A DNA stretch of 36,036 bases from Bondarzewia mesenterica (Eukaryota > Basidiomycota > Agaricomycetes > Russulales > Bondarzewiaceae), in contig SGPL01000351.1 of NCBI GenBank assembly GCA_004802705.1, positions 1 to 36,036 on the forward strand. Reading direction: 5' to 3'. Shown in pieces: positions 9,669 to 20,806 of this stretch (position 1 is its first letter; each line of letters begins with the position of its first letter). Under the pieces are notes generated by a model, which saw only the letters and a list, made by a program, of their open reading frames with translations, had not been told where the DNA came from and ran no database searches. The position numbers and the translations under genes were made by a program.

Positions 9669-12095
9669 ATGTCTAGAGAACTTGGCCCCCGGATTTTGCT
9701 CATCGATTCTTATGACTCTTTCACCCACAAGTCAGTCCTTCAACTTAACTTACGAACAGGTCACTTAATGGTTGCTCTGCCAGTCTTGCGTCCCTATGTC
9801 GCCAATCTATCCCCGGATGCCATGTCCATATTATAAAAAATGACGCGCTCTCTTTTCAAGAACTAGTTCAAACGCTCCCCCATTTTTCCGCAGTTGTTGT
9901 TGGCCCAGGTCCCGGATCGCCCGACAATGCAAGAGATGTTGGCATAGTGAAGCATTTGTGGAGCATCCCAGATGATATCTTGATCCCAATTTTTGGAGTC
10001 TGCCTAGGACTGCAAAGCCTTGCCATCGAATTCGGGGCGCGTTTGAGAAGACTGCAGGTCGTTAAGCACGGACAAGTATCTCGCATTCATCACGACGGCA
10101 GTGGCCTATTCAAAGGAGTCGGAGAAGCTCATGTGGTCCGGTATCATTCGCTCCATGTCGAACTTCAGGATGAGGGAGAGATAGAGCAGCTTGCATGGGC
10201 AGATGACGGTGCTGAAAACGGCTCGGTCGTCATGGCTGTCAGACATAGGACAAAGCCATTCTGGGCCGTGCAATATCATCCTGAGTCCGTGTGTACTGTT
10301 GGAGGAGGCTTGGATGTGCTTTGCAATTTTTGGCGATTGGCAAAAGTCTGGTGCACTATTCATGGACGAGAGCCCCAACCTTGGAACCCAGAGTTACTGC
10401 GACTTGTCGGACCACCTTGGCCTCACCTGCGATCCCACTCGCCTCCCAACTCTCCCGGAATATTCCGCTCTGCAACTGTCGCCTGCACTATCCTGGACTT
10501 GCCGGACCTCTGTGCGGTTGACATATGTGAACTCTTTGGTGCTCGAGAAGAATCTTCTCCTTTTGTCTTGCTAGAGTCGGCTGCTCAACCAGGGCGTTTC
10601 TCAATTATTGGCTCTCTTACATCTTGCTCACCCAGAATCACATATTTCGTGGGAGAGCCACACGTGCGTATTGCAAAAGGAGACGAACGTACCCTGGAGC
10701 CACTAGGGAGCCACGACATCTGGTCGTGGCTTGCATCTTTTGTCCGCTGTCGGAAGGTTAGAGGAGGGGTATTGGGCATCCCTTTCTGGGGCGGCCTGGT
10801 CGGCTATCTGGGATATGAACTCGGCGTTGACACCCTTGGTATCTCTCAACCATCACGAGATCATACGAGATCATGTAGAAGTCTGCATCCGGATGTCAAC
10901 CTGGTCTTCGTCGAACGGAGCGTCGTTGTAGACAATTTCTCAGGAAGAATTTATGTGCAATCGATTCAGCCGGCTGACCAAGTCTGGCTACAGCAGACTG
11001 CCTCTCGGTTGACGAAACTTCACTCCGACCGGTGCAGAGGGAACTGGGAAGCTCCGAATGAGCCTATTTTTTCCACAGCACCTGTTGTGACTCTTCCCAA
11101 TGAGGCGCTCTACAAGGCCCGCATCGCGCAGGCAAAGGAGCTTTTATTCTCGGGGCATTCCTACGAGCTATGTCTCACGGCACTCACCCGCATCGTTGCT
11201 CCTGTTCGGGCGAGCCTCCCTACATCATCTACTTCATGGAACCTCTATAAGCTTTTACGAACTCGCAATCCTGCACCTCACTCAGGTTACCTGCGCCTAC
11301 ACCCCAGCACCCTGCTCTCTTCGTCCCCTGAACGATTTCTGTCCTTTTCCCGACCACCTTACACGAAATGTCAACTTCGTCCGATCAAGGGCACTGTGCG
11401 TAAAGCTCCTGGTATTACTCGTCGGATCGCCGAGGAGTCTTTGGCTGGCAGTCCGAAAGAGGTAGCAGAGAATTTAATGATCGTTGATCTCATACGCCAC
11501 GACCTTCATGGTGTCGTGGGAGACGACGTCAAGGTTAAACAATTCTGTGCTGTCGAGGAGTACGAGACTGTCTGGCAGCTTGTGAGCGTCATCGAAGGTA
11601 CAATATCCAAGAATGTGGACGGCCCTGACCTGGATTCCGAGGGCGAACTGGGATGGGAAGTCCTCAGAAGAAGTTTACCTCCCGGTACGTGCTCTCAGCA
11701 TGGACTTCCTTTCTCTCTCATTCATATTGTCTACTGCGCCCACAGGGAGCATGACCGGTGCCCCCAAAAAACGAAGTGTTGAGATCCTACAAACCTTGGA
11801 GGATGACGACCGCAGCATCTACTCCGGCGTCTTCGGATACTGGTGCGTCGGTGGCGGAGGCGATTGGTCTGTCGTCATCCGCAGTTGTTTCAAGTATGAC
11901 GATCGCTTTGCATACACCGACGACGAAGACGCCAAAACATTGGATCCACATCTTGGGGACGAGCCTTACATGGAAGAATGGACCATTGGTGCCGGAGGCG
12001 CCATCACAGCGCTTTCGGATGCCGATGCAGAGTGGGAGGAGATGAAGGTGAAGTTGCAGAGCGTGCTTCGAACTTTTGAAGCAGCAGCGAGCTGA
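9669..12095 (+). CDS. ABZ1: Bifunctional aminodeoxychorismate (PABA) synthase, PabA-PabB fusion
   Basis: The enzyme makes 4-amino-4-deoxychorismate from chorismate and glutamine, the committed step to p-aminobenzoate and folate. Exons 9669-9730, 9784-11684 and 11746-12095 give 770 residues. The N-terminal glutamine amidotransferase domain starts ILLIDSYDSFTHN. It shows the nucleophile C94 in GVCLGLQSLA and the H186/E188 pair in QYHPES, with VVVGPGPGSPDN before them. The C-terminal chorismate-binding domain has the PIKGT motif with K556, which separates aminodeoxychorismate synthase from anthranilate synthase (PIAGT). It also has GSMTGAPK across the second intron, and ends YSGVFGYW ... WTIGAGGAIT. 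All key residues are present and the frame is unbroken. A separate lyase would be needed to release PABA; none is seen in the window. Confidence 0.95.
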
Positions 12096-12437
12096 AAAAC
12101 AAAGCCGGCTTGGGGCGAAGGCCATCAACTGGCTTTCAGGATTCTTATGGATTGTATCAACACAATCTCTTGTCTTTCATTTTTTCTAGCTATTTGCATT
12201 AGACGACGGGGAAGTGTGTTCATTGTAGCATAATCTAGTCTTCCTGATTTGCGACAGTACTTTGATTGGGCAGATAGAAATGAAATTCGAGATCGCTTTG
12301 GGTATCTCTCGCCAGGTATAACATACTGTACATCGCTTCATACGATAATTTGGAGACTCTTTGATCCGTCCTACACATTCGTTTCTAAGCGCCCTCGATG
12401 ACTTATCGAGAATCGTACTAAATCACAACACGAGTCA
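12096..12437. other. Convergent intergenic region, nothing recognised
   Basis: These 342 bp lie between the stop codons of the PABA synthase gene and the minus-strand dioxygenase gene. They must contain both 3' UTRs. I see no canonical AATAAA, only AT-rich stretches near 12170-12240, and no further gene. Confidence 0.5.
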
Positions 12438-13859
12438 TCAGGCCATCAATTCAATATGTTTCAGTTCACTAGGAAGGACGCTTGCATGAGTTTCAACCGA
12501 TAGAGTAAGGCATGAAAGGGAGGCTGACTTTTGAACTTGCTGGCCAACCTTCATTGGCTCATAGACAGTGTCCTCAATATCGTCGGCGATTCCAAGGTTC
12601 TGATTCTCGGGACGAGCATGCTTGGCGAGGGAAGGGATAGGCGCCAGGTCATAGTCCGATGAAAGGTGGAAGAAGAATGTGGAGGAGATACGGATTAGCG
12701 GACGATCAGGATTCTCAACTTTCCGACGTGTTGGACGGCCTGCATAATATATATATTCAGCACTGTACGCTCTGTCTGTTCATGAGAAGACGTACTGCCA
12801 AAGTAGCTTCGTTAACGACGACCTCATGATAACCGGCCTTGACGAGACCACCAGTGATGTGTTCGAGTTGCTTTCCAGCTTGGACAAGGAGATAGCGGCC
12901 TGTTGCTGGAAAAATTACAGGGATTCGCTTGCCCGTATTGCGGGCCCAAATGTTCAATCCAGGATAGCGCGATCGGCCGTGGATGGTAAGGAAGTTTAGG
13001 TCGGTGTGGAAGCCCGCCAGGATGGTGTCTTTCTCGCCATATTTGACAAGATCCGATGCGGTGGGTGCAAGGAGATGAGGTCTACATCAACAATTCTTGG
13101 TTAATAAAGAGTAATATTCCGAGAATCCTGCACGTATGCATACCCATATCTGGCCGCATTTGTAAAGGTCTCGCGAGATAGACCCATGCCAACGGCCGCC
13201 ATTTGGGCCAAGCCCTCAACGCTATTTTGTGTATTGTTTTCAGAAGTCGCAATTCATGTGCGACGGTTCGTTCAACATGGACTTACGCATTCTTCATGGA
13301 AGTACCCCCATTTCTCCATAATGGGGGCCCACCTTGCCTTCAAACCTGCGTCTGCAGGGACGACATTTGGAGCGTTCAGACCCGGATATTGGGTCTCGTA
13401 CAGAGGTTTTTCGCTCATCTTCCAGAAAAACCTACATTTCGGGTCTGGTTGGTGTGCGGTGATGTCTAATGGCCTCTCTAAAGGGCTTAACCGCTCGATC
13501 ACGCGAAGGCATGGCTCGTCCACGGCACACTTGGGTTTCTCCGTATTCTCGAGTGTGACGCCGACCTGATAGCTGAAGTCAGGGCGCTCATCCTTCTTTA
13601 ACTCGGCCAAAGGCTGAGCAAAGTAATCCTCCTGGAGGTCTAAGAAGTTGATATTGTCCTCTTCAGAGACGCGCTGATCTTTCAATAACAAAGCGCCGTA
13701 AGTGATCAGCGCCTCGGCAGCCTGAGATCGAGAAGCATTATGAGCAAGTAATTTCTCCGAAAAGGTTTCACTCACCCTTTTGCATTCATCTTGGACGGCT
13801 TCAGATTCCAATGGTTGCGACAAGAACAAGTCAAAGTCGATAACGGGTAAATTGGCCAT
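12438..13859 (-). CDS. 2-oxoglutarate-Fe(II) dioxygenase, isopenicillin-N-synthase-like
   Basis: Exons in transcript order: 13287-13859, 13144-13214, 13081-12792, 12739-12529 and 12480-12438, giving 395 residues. The start MANLPVIDFDLFLSQP is typical of this superfamily, with an N-terminal DIOX_N-like domain. The catalytic domain has the iron ligands H240-T-D242 in GFHTDLNFLTIHGRS and H300 in KAGYHEVVV. The 2-oxoglutarate-binding Arg-x-Ser is in LIRISSTFFFHLSSDYDL. The segment LNIWARNTGKRIPV and VQAGKQLEHITGG match fungal members of unknown substrate. Intron 3 uses a weak GTCTTC donor, so the join after ATLAV is less sure. The last intron (48 bp) is inferred from the C-terminal pattern HIELMA. 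An in-frame ATG at 13898 would add 13 residues but lacks family support. Substrate cannot be told from sequence. Confidence 0.88.
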
Positions 13860-13901
13860 GATTAGCGCCAAGTGTCTCCGAGATCTTGATAAACCCAAGA
13901 A

Positions 13902-13909
13902 TATTTATA
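13902..13909 (-). promoter_or_regulatory. TATA-like box of the dioxygenase gene
   Basis: On the minus strand the sequence reads TATAAATA, about 43 bp upstream of the dioxygenase ATG at 13859. The flanks are AT-rich. If used, the 5' leader would be very short. The divergent region of 13860-14185 is shared with the UBC12 gene, and I see nothing else in it. Confidence 0.4.
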
Positions 13910-14185
13910 ATAATTGAAATCATCGTTCAGATTCATGAAAACGGATCAAAAAATCTCACCAGCACAGCTGTTAAATAAATGAAAAATTCAGTCAATATTG
14001 AATGACGAACACTGGAGATTTGGAGGATAAAGAAAGGCGTCCACAAGGTGTGTATGCCGGCCTTTGCCGAAAGGCACTTGTAATGGGAGTGTGACCACTT
14101 CACCAAATCAAGACTTCTTCACATACGACCCGACCCCCTTCCACACCTTGCCTCTGTACTCTCGCCACTTGTACATCTTACCACA

Positions 14186-15026
14186 ATGATCAAGGCAAGT
14201 ACATATCTATGGACCCAACCGGCCATCTAATATTTTTGGATCAGATTTGGAGCATGAAGAAGAATGAGGATGCGGCAGCGAAGAAGAAGCCAAAGACTAG
14301 TGCGGCACAGATCCGTGTGCAGAAAGGTGCGAAGCACTTCGTCTCACTCTAGGATGGATAGTATTTATATCTGCTCTCAATTGTGTCTCGCTAAAGACTT
14401 GACCGAATTGGATTTACCGTCTACTATGAAGACATATTTCCCCGATCCCAACGACCTCCTCAACTTCACCCTTACCATCTCTCCTGATGAAGGCGCGTTT
14501 TCACAAATGTTCGATTTCCCCCTTGGCATCAATATGCTCATCTACTATCAGGCATGTACAAGGGTGGCGCATTCAATTTCTCCTTCGTCATCAACACGAA
14601 CTATCCCCACGAGCCTCCAAAAGTCAAATGTACACAAACGGTCAGTGATCACGCGCGTTATGAACGCTTACTTATGTTCATAATATTGGCCATTTTTTTG
14701 ACCTTTGTTTAGATCTATCATCCGAACGTCGATCTTGAAGGGAACGTGTGTCTAAACATCCTCCGAGAAGACTGGAAGCCAGTGCTCAACTTGAATTCGG
14801 TCATGGTCGGCCTGCAATATTTGTTCCTTGAGCCAAATGCAGACGATCCCTTGAACAAAGGTACTATTCTTTCATTTTTGTCTACTTCGTCTAACAACCG
14901 GTCATTATTCCAGAGGCTGCTGAAGACCTGCGTAGGAATCGAGAACAGTTCATCTATAATGTGACGAATTCTATGCGGGGAGGATATGTCAAGGGTGTAC
15001 AATACGACAGAGTACTCGCCAAGTAA
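14186..15026 (+). CDS. UBC12: NEDD8-conjugating enzyme UBC12
   Basis: UBC12 carries NEDD8/Rub1 from its E1 to cullins. Exons: 14186-14194, 14245-14326, 14397-14492, 14552-14640, 14713-14860 and 14914-15026, giving 178 residues, the usual size. The first coding exon is only nine bases (MIK) and joins to [17 protein letters not shown], the N-terminal docking peptide typical of UBC12. The UBC fold follows, with [16 protein letters not shown], the HPN motif in [11 protein letters not shown] and the catalytic C105 in [19 protein letters not shown]. The tail [17 protein letters not shown] is also typical. Intron 1 begins GCAAGT and intron 3 begins GCGCGT, so two of the five introns are GC-AG. An optional last intron (15023 to about 15125) would replace the final residue and add a Ser-rich tail ending near 15168; I prefer the simple stop. 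Confidence 0.94.
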
Positions 15027-15349
15027 GGGCACTATATTTTTTTCCATACGTCTATCTTCCTGTATGTTCCTCCCCTCCGGATCTTCATCGTCATCATCTC
15101 GCTGTCTTATCCTTTTTCAACGCAGGTTGTTTCCTCATACATCCTCTTCATCTTTTCCATACATTTGACGTGCAGATAGATAGGTTCAATAAGCTGTAAA
15201 GTGACTAGAAGTGTACTCTTGTTCTAGTAGCATAGCCGTCGAGGTAAACAGGTATCGACATGCACTGCTTATACAGTGTAACGAATTCTTATGACAAAAT
15301 AATTGCTGATGCGCTGCGCAAGCTATCCAGAAATCCGTGATCGGGCAGA
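15027..15349. other. Convergent intergenic region, nothing recognised
   Basis: These 323 bp separate the UBC12 and HIU hydrolase stop codons. A T/C-rich tract at 15040-15170 could be an intron plus alternative last exon of UBC12. Otherwise only 3' UTR sequence is expected. Confidence 0.45.
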
Positions 15350-15931
15350 TTAACTGCCACGATATGTCGTGTAAGAGTATGGGCTGATGAGCAAAGGTAT
15401 ATGGTAGTGTTCATCCGGATTGACAACTTCAAACGGTATCTGTGGGGAGGTGATAATCAATTTTGGACAATAATCGGACAATCTTAAATCCATACTTCAA
15501 CCCAAGGGTAGAAAGAGCGTCGATCTGTTCCTTCGAAATATTCCTTGGTCTTGAACGCGATCTTATATAGGCCTCCGGCTTTCAACTCGAACTGCCCCCC
15601 CACAGCTTCTTCGCTGCCGGGAGCTGGGAGCAAATCGATGCACCTTCCATCAGTATTTGTTTGCCTAGGGAGTTTTAAACCTGAGATAAGAACAACGCAT
15701 GCTCAGGGATACATGCGCGTACCCGTTAGCGATGGGTTCCCATACGTCTCCGCCGCCCGTCACATTGGAGCGATGGCATTCCTGGAGGGTTACTTGGACA
15801 CCCGCCGCTGGCTTCCCCAGCGACGAGTCAAGAACTAGATAGTAGATAAAATGGTGATCCTTCAATAGATCAGGTAGATCGAACAAGTCGCTGCCAAACT
15901 TACCATGACAAGTTATGGGCGATTTCGACAT
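15350..15931 (-). CDS. 5-hydroxyisourate hydrolase (transthyretin-related protein)
   Basis: HIU hydrolase converts 5-hydroxyisourate to OHCU, the second step of uric acid breakdown to allantoin. Exons in transcript order: 15931-15904, 15834-15723, 15664-15496 and 15439-15350, giving 132 residues. The family signatures are complete: H9 in CHVLDSSLGKPAAGVQV, R54 in TNTDGRCIDLLP, the core YFEGTDRRSFYPWVE, and the C-terminal tetrapeptide YRGS (residues 129-132). The second intron must run to the CCTAG at 15669-15665 rather than the closer CTCAG at about 15684, because only that choice restores the TNTDGR frame. No peroxisomal PTS1 follows YRGS. Whether an N-terminal PTS2 exists is doubtful, so a cytosolic place is most likely. 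Confidence 0.95.
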
Positions 15932-16249
15932 AACTGCGATTTTGTGATACTACAGTATATGCACCTGCAGTGAGCGTATGCGTGAAAATGAAATAGTACT
16001 GGAAAAGGATGTTATGGGAGAGGATGGGAAGATGTAAGTTTACTTGCTAACAGAACCTCTGCATCTGCGCCGCTGACGTTGAAAACTGAATGCAGCTGCA
16101 ATGACGTAGAGCCGATGAGTGACTGAATATTGAATGTGTACTACGACTCCCCAGGCCAGGCCAGGACAGGCTAGGCAGCACGAGGGCAAATTATAAAATG
16201 TACAGAAGTCGTTCAGGCTCCAGGTGCGATAAGACAACAACATAAAGCA
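15932..16249. other. Intergenic region with a short CCAGG repeat
   Basis: These 318 bp lie between the start of the HIU hydrolase gene and the end of the DUF2235 gene, both on the minus strand. They hold the promoter of the first and the 3' UTR of the second... order on the minus strand puts the DUF2235 end downstream of neither, so only the HIU hydrolase promoter and the DUF2235 3' UTR region meet here. A small CCAGG-type repeat (ccaggccaggccagga) is at 16152-16167. No gene is seen. Confidence 0.4.
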
Positions 16250-18384
16250 TCAGTCACACCACTTGAACCACTTCGGCTGCTCGACATTCCAATCTTCATG
16301 CGTCATCCTTATAGCAACCCCGTTCACCTTCGGGCGGATCTGAGGAACATAAGTTCCTACTTTTCCAGCAGCGTCAAGAGCCTCTAGTCTCGTTTTCACC
16401 GATCGATGAACTTTGAGTTCTCGGTCCATGACATGCTGGAATATCTTCCTCCCCTGGCCTCTATTGAGGCTGATGGAAGGATCAGTTGCGTCAGAATCAT
16501 GAACAAGGAGAAATTGACGCGCAAACGCACGTCCAGACGTAATCGTCACGATTATCTGTTTGAGCGACGATGGCCTTCTGCTTTTTCGACCGCAGAGGCA
16601 TCCACTCGATAAGCCGCCAGTACCACCGCCGGGGAAGCTGGTCGTACATGGGACTGAGAACATCGTTGAGCTCCTCGACGTCCTCGCCTAAGAATCTCTC
16701 CCTCTCCTCGACCTTTTGCTCCTCATGGGTTTTTCCAATGATGAGACGAGCGAGAAGTACGAATGGGAAAGAGGTTGTGTCCCAGACAAAGTGCCAGAGC
16801 GTCGGAAAGAAGCCTGGAATCTTATCATCAGGCTTGATATGATCAACTTTGATGGCCGGGCGAGGAGCCAGCCTTGCGGGGATCGCTTTGAGGGTCATGG
16901 CATCGAAGTCCACATCAAGACCAACCTCATTCTCCAGCATGTTGGCGTCAAAGATGATGCCCGTATTGGTACGGAAGCATTCGCGTATCATCCAACGAAG
17001 TGGGATACGAGCAAGACTGTGCCGTTCGTCAGTTTCAACCGATCCTCCTCCGACATCTGCACATGCGTGATCAGCAGCAAGACGAGCGGGAAGAGCGCGG
17101 GTATAACTCACCACAGTGGACACCGGCAAACCAAACTTCAAGCGCATTGGTTGAAAGCCCGCTCTTGGCGTTCTCCTCGTCTTCGTAAGCTTTGACGTGA
17201 CTAGTGTGCTTCCGTGCCGGAGGAGGTTGAGCCGGAGCTTGATCTTGAGACGGTTGGCCTCTCTCAGCTGACTGGATGTAATAGCTTGGCATGAATTTTG
17301 TCCTGCGCTCGTCCAAAGCGAGCGCATGTCGGAAATAGCGGATCGCATCATTTGTACCAACGAAAGGAAGAGTGCGTGGCACGATGCCCACGGACGCTAC
17401 AGTATCCCTTAAAAATGATCAGAGACGATGGTAGAACCGATAAGGGCGCAGTCTACCAGACTCCAAGAAATTCAATCTTGACATCTATTGAAAATGTTCT
17501 CTTGAACATCACGCTGAGCTTTAAACCTTCCACGTCTTCGCGAGCAAACATGGTATAGGCGAAGGGGAGCTGCTGCTGGTTGCAAACCGGCAGCAATCCA
17601 ACCTTTGGGAAGATGTATTTGTTAGTCGTCTCGTATCAAATGAAGAATTCGAAGTTGTACACCACTTTTTGCAACATGCCAGCGAGTGCGCGGGCAGTAT
17701 AAGCACCACGCGAGAAGCCAAAAATACAGATTTTGTCGCCGGTGGCATCTGAACGGGCGGAAAGCTGAAAATTATTAGACTGACAGGTTGAAAGCAGTTC
17801 AAGTACCGACAATTTTGCATCAAGAACTCGTATCCGTCTGTAAACATCCGGGTGAACATCGATGAATACATGAAAATTAGAGATATATACCCCTGACATG
17901 AGAGCCCAAATTCCATGCGAACATCATGTCTAAAGTTCTAGATGCTTGTGAGAGCACAGGAGTAACAAGGATGGGGTTTGTGTAAGTCCCAATACCGGCC
18001 TTAGTGGGACCATTAACGTTCTGACACGCATCGGCAGTGGAAATGTGAGGTTCGCACCTGATAGTACACCAGCTGCTTCGAAGGATCGTCCTTCCGAAGC
18101 ATGGACAGAAACTGGACAATATTGGAATTCTGGCATTTAAACATTAGGCGTGCACAACTTGCGAGAACTCGTCTACCCACATCCTTGTCAAATTGGTCAC
18201 CAGTCCCATCGAAGCAGAGCACTAGAGTACGATTGGAACGTTCTTCGGGAATCCATTTAGGAGGGGGCAGCGGGGGTGGAGGGATGTACGTAGGGACAGA
18301 ATCGGTCGGCTTCGCAGAACCGTTTCCAAAGTTCATAGTAGTTGGACTATCCACGAGCAAAGCAGTGTTCTCTGAATCAGACAT
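16250..18384 (-). CDS. DUF2235 / Tle1-like alpha/beta hydrolase
   Basis: Exons in transcript order: 18384-18181, 18129-18058, 17999-17891, 17837-17811, 17748-17666, 17602-17457, 17407-17112, 17056-16531 and 16469-16250, giving 560 residues. The N-terminus is Pro-rich (residues 32-45). The DUF2235 hallmarks follow: LVLCFDGTGDQF (residues 54-65), the nucleophile elbow GFSRGAYTAR with S150, VWDTVASVG with D215, and FAGVHCDVGGG with H311. These form the Ser-Asp-His triad known from bacterial Tle1 phospholipases. Fungi encode many family members; their substrates are mostly unknown. No signal peptide or membrane helix stands out, so I expect a soluble enzyme. The 27-nt fourth exon is unusually small. 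Every exon join is phase-consistent and lands on a family motif, so the model is strong. A phospholipase activity is inference from the family. Confidence 0.9.
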
Positions 18385-19413
18385 GGCCAGGAGAGGTCAA
18401 TGAAAGTGGGTGTTCTCTGTATAAATCCTCAATCGCGTGAAACCCTTATATGCCGTCGACGAGCGCTCGAGCAAAGTCCTCGATATCCGTGATTGCAATT
18501 CGGGATGAATATTGCCATTGGCCATGTCGGGCGAGATCATGAAACGGTGTCAGCGATGATCCATCGGAGTAGGAATTCGACAGTAACCCGGAACCACGAA
18601 CTCCACTGACATGGCGGATGATGCGCTTTATAACGTGTGCATGTGTGAGTTACAAAATGAATCAATCAGTGGACAGCGTTTGAAGGCGCTTGAGCAGTGT
18701 GACAGGAGAAATGAACCAGTCTCGGAGGCTGATAACGCCGTTCTGCACCGAAGCGGTGAGACTTGGAAGAGTCTGCAAACAAGGCAGAATGAGGGGCAGT
18801 CTGGGGCGGTGATGCCTGTGAGGGTTTAGCAGAGATATGTAGACATTAAATAGAATCGGTATCTTGAAGGCTGCTGAGGGACAAGGCTAAGAATATAAGA
18901 TATACCAGGAATGGCATCCTACCGGATTCAAATTCTCCGGTCAGAGGCAGAGGAGGCACATCGAGAGCAGAACTGAGCAGAAGCACTGGCATAGGGTTAC
19001 TCTCCGCAATCGGAAACATATTCTCCTGGCGCTAGGCCTGCGGATGTAAAAGGTGTAAGATGGACAAGAAAATGTGTTGGTGATCGGCGCTCTGCACTTG
19101 ACCAAGTTTCGTTGAAACGCCGAGAGTTTGTACAGCAGGTTCAATGTACCCAATAAGTCCTAGTCTCATACAGTACCAAAATCTCCGCGCGCAAAGTTTG
19201 AGATGAGCTCGAGTCACGCATATACCAGAGACTCAGCGCTCAGTAGAGTCGAAGAGATTCGTGGAAGAGGCACGCCGCCAGTAGACTGACTCAGAAACTG
19301 GATCCACAGGCTGCGGAAACGGCCGCTCGAGATACATATCAACGTGCACGTGTCCTCGTAGACATTTGGCGTTGAGTTCCCGTTAAGGAAGTCAAAAAGT
19401 AAAGTCCTTCAAA
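18385..19413. other. Divergent intergenic region of 1 kb, no gene recognised
   Basis: This stretch separates the start codons of the DUF2235 gene (-) and RRP1 (+). It must hold both promoters. Several short open frames exist (for example 18611-18829), but none shows family motifs, splice support or protein-like continuity. I see no tRNA; a T-arm-like hairpin at 18921-18941 has no partner arms. Confidence 0.4.
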
Positions 19414-20594
19414 ATGGCTTCAGCATCGAGCTCGACGTCGGGCACCCCTCCTTTGGGCAAATATCTCTCTTCGACTGGTGGGTTCTGTTCCTACGAGTAT
19501 ATTGAACTCGAATGACACAGATTAAGACAAGAAAACGCGAGATAAGGCCATCAAAAACCTCGCCATCTTCCTGTCGGATTCGTCCCGCCCACCACTCCGC
19601 AAAAATGACATGGATACATTATGGAAGGGCATTTTCTACTGTGCGTAGACCTTTTGCACGAATCAATTCCTTGACTGAAAATATAGTAGGCTTTTGGATG
19701 TCGGACAAGCCGCTAGTACAACAAGCTCTCGCAAGTGAGCTTGCGGAGCTTCTTTTGACCATCGACTCGACGTCTTCTTCCTTGGCCTTTCTTCAAGGAT
19801 TCTGGGATACCACAATCCGTGAATGGAATGGAATTGATCGCCTTAGGTTCGTTTCTTGTTTGAACGTTCGAGCGATTCGTGACTTAATGGACACAGAATC
19901 GACAAATACTACATGCTCATCCGACGCTTCATTAATGCGTCTTTTCGGCTGTTAATGAGAAGCGACTGGGACTCTGAGTCATGTCAAGAATACAATAAAA
20001 TATTGACTGCAACAGGCGGTCCATTATGGTAGATCTTGTGATTTTCAATATCCAAACTTGTACGCTAACAAGACCTCGACAGTCCAAACGACAATCGTGT
20101 TCCGCTCAGTCTGGCATACCATCTTGCCGATATCTACCTCGAAGAGCTCGACAAAGCATTCGTCACTCAATCAAAAAATGACGAATTAGAAAATGCTGCC
20201 CTCCCCACGCCTCTTTCAACCATTCTCTCGCCTTTCTTCTATCTCGCCGCGCGCACCAGCTCCAACCACGCTTATGAGCGCGTACAATCAGCTGTCCTGG
20301 AACCTCTCTTCCAAACGCTAGCATCATCGCACTCCGATGAGCCTCCTAGCGCAAAAACGTCGTCGGTTGTTGGAGGCGGATTATGCATCCCTTCTGGATA
20401 GCGCTTGTGTTTCAGATCCAGAAAGTGAGGGAAGGGTCGAGAGGACGACGCTCCGGAAAGCACTGCTTCGAAAGCTGTTTGAGGTTGCTAGTGAGCAGGA
20501 TACGAGGGACGCAAATCGACGGAAGCTGTACGCCTTCTGGAGGAGTAATCAAGAGGAAGACGACGAGGAAGACCGGCCGATTGACGCCAGCTGA
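19414..20594 (+). CDS. RRP1: Ribosomal RNA processing protein 1 (RRP1/Nop52), frame broken by one base
   Basis: RRP1 is a nucleolar helical-repeat protein needed for 27S pre-rRNA processing and 60S assembly. Exons: 19414-19477, 19527-19640, 19690-19846, 19897-20028 and 20083-20594, giving about 325 residues. Family features: the start LGKYLSSTDKKTRDKAIKNL, then LWKGIFYCFWMSDKPLVQQ, IDKYYMLIRRFINASFRLL and PLSLAYHLADIYLEEL, and the end KLFEVASEQDTRDANRRKLY followed by an acidic tail. The last exon needs one correction. The A run at 20353-20357 has five bases where four would keep SAKRRRLLEADYASLL in frame; as printed, the frame ends early in a stop near 20399. I treat this as a likely sequence error because the family pattern continues on both sides. 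Intron 1 and intron 2 use acceptors TTAAG and AGTAG rather than the first AG. Confidence 0.88.
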
Positions 20595-20710
20595 TGTATC
20601 CATATGGACTGCTTGTTGATCCGTGTGCATCAGACGTTTTGTGTAACAAACAATTTCCCTGCGTTATGCTGTTGAGATGACTTGTAAAAAAATCACTCGA
20701 AGTTTCCGGG

Positions 20711-20716
20711 AATAAA
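20711..20716 (+). terminator. Possible polyadenylation signal of RRP1
   Basis: AATAAA lies 117 bp after the RRP1 stop codon, in an AT-rich stretch before the convergent small gene. Fungal poly(A) signals are loose, so this is only suggestive. Confidence 0.35.
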
Positions 20717-20806
20717 ATACAGTTCCGGTTGCAGATTAATTGCTATGTTACAGACGAGATAATGGTGTCTATGTGATAGTATGCATCCGCTCCACGGCAA
20801 AAACTA

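Noticed and set aside
13860..13898. Upstream in-frame ATG (13898) for the dioxygenase
   Set aside because: It would add MGLSRSRRHLALI before MANLPVIDF, which is the usual family start, and the stretch overlaps AT-rich promoter-like sequence.
15027..15168. Alternative last exon of UBC12
   Set aside because: It would replace the last residues with a Ser-rich tail not typical of UBC12; the stop at 15024-15026 gives the expected length.
18611..18829. A 72-codon plus-strand frame starting MADDALYN
   Set aside because: No motif, no splice support and no neighbour evidence; likely chance in the intergenic region.
18921..18941. T-arm-like hairpin ACCGGATTCAAATTCTCCGGT, possible tRNA
   Set aside because: No A box, acceptor stem or anticodon arm can be placed around it.
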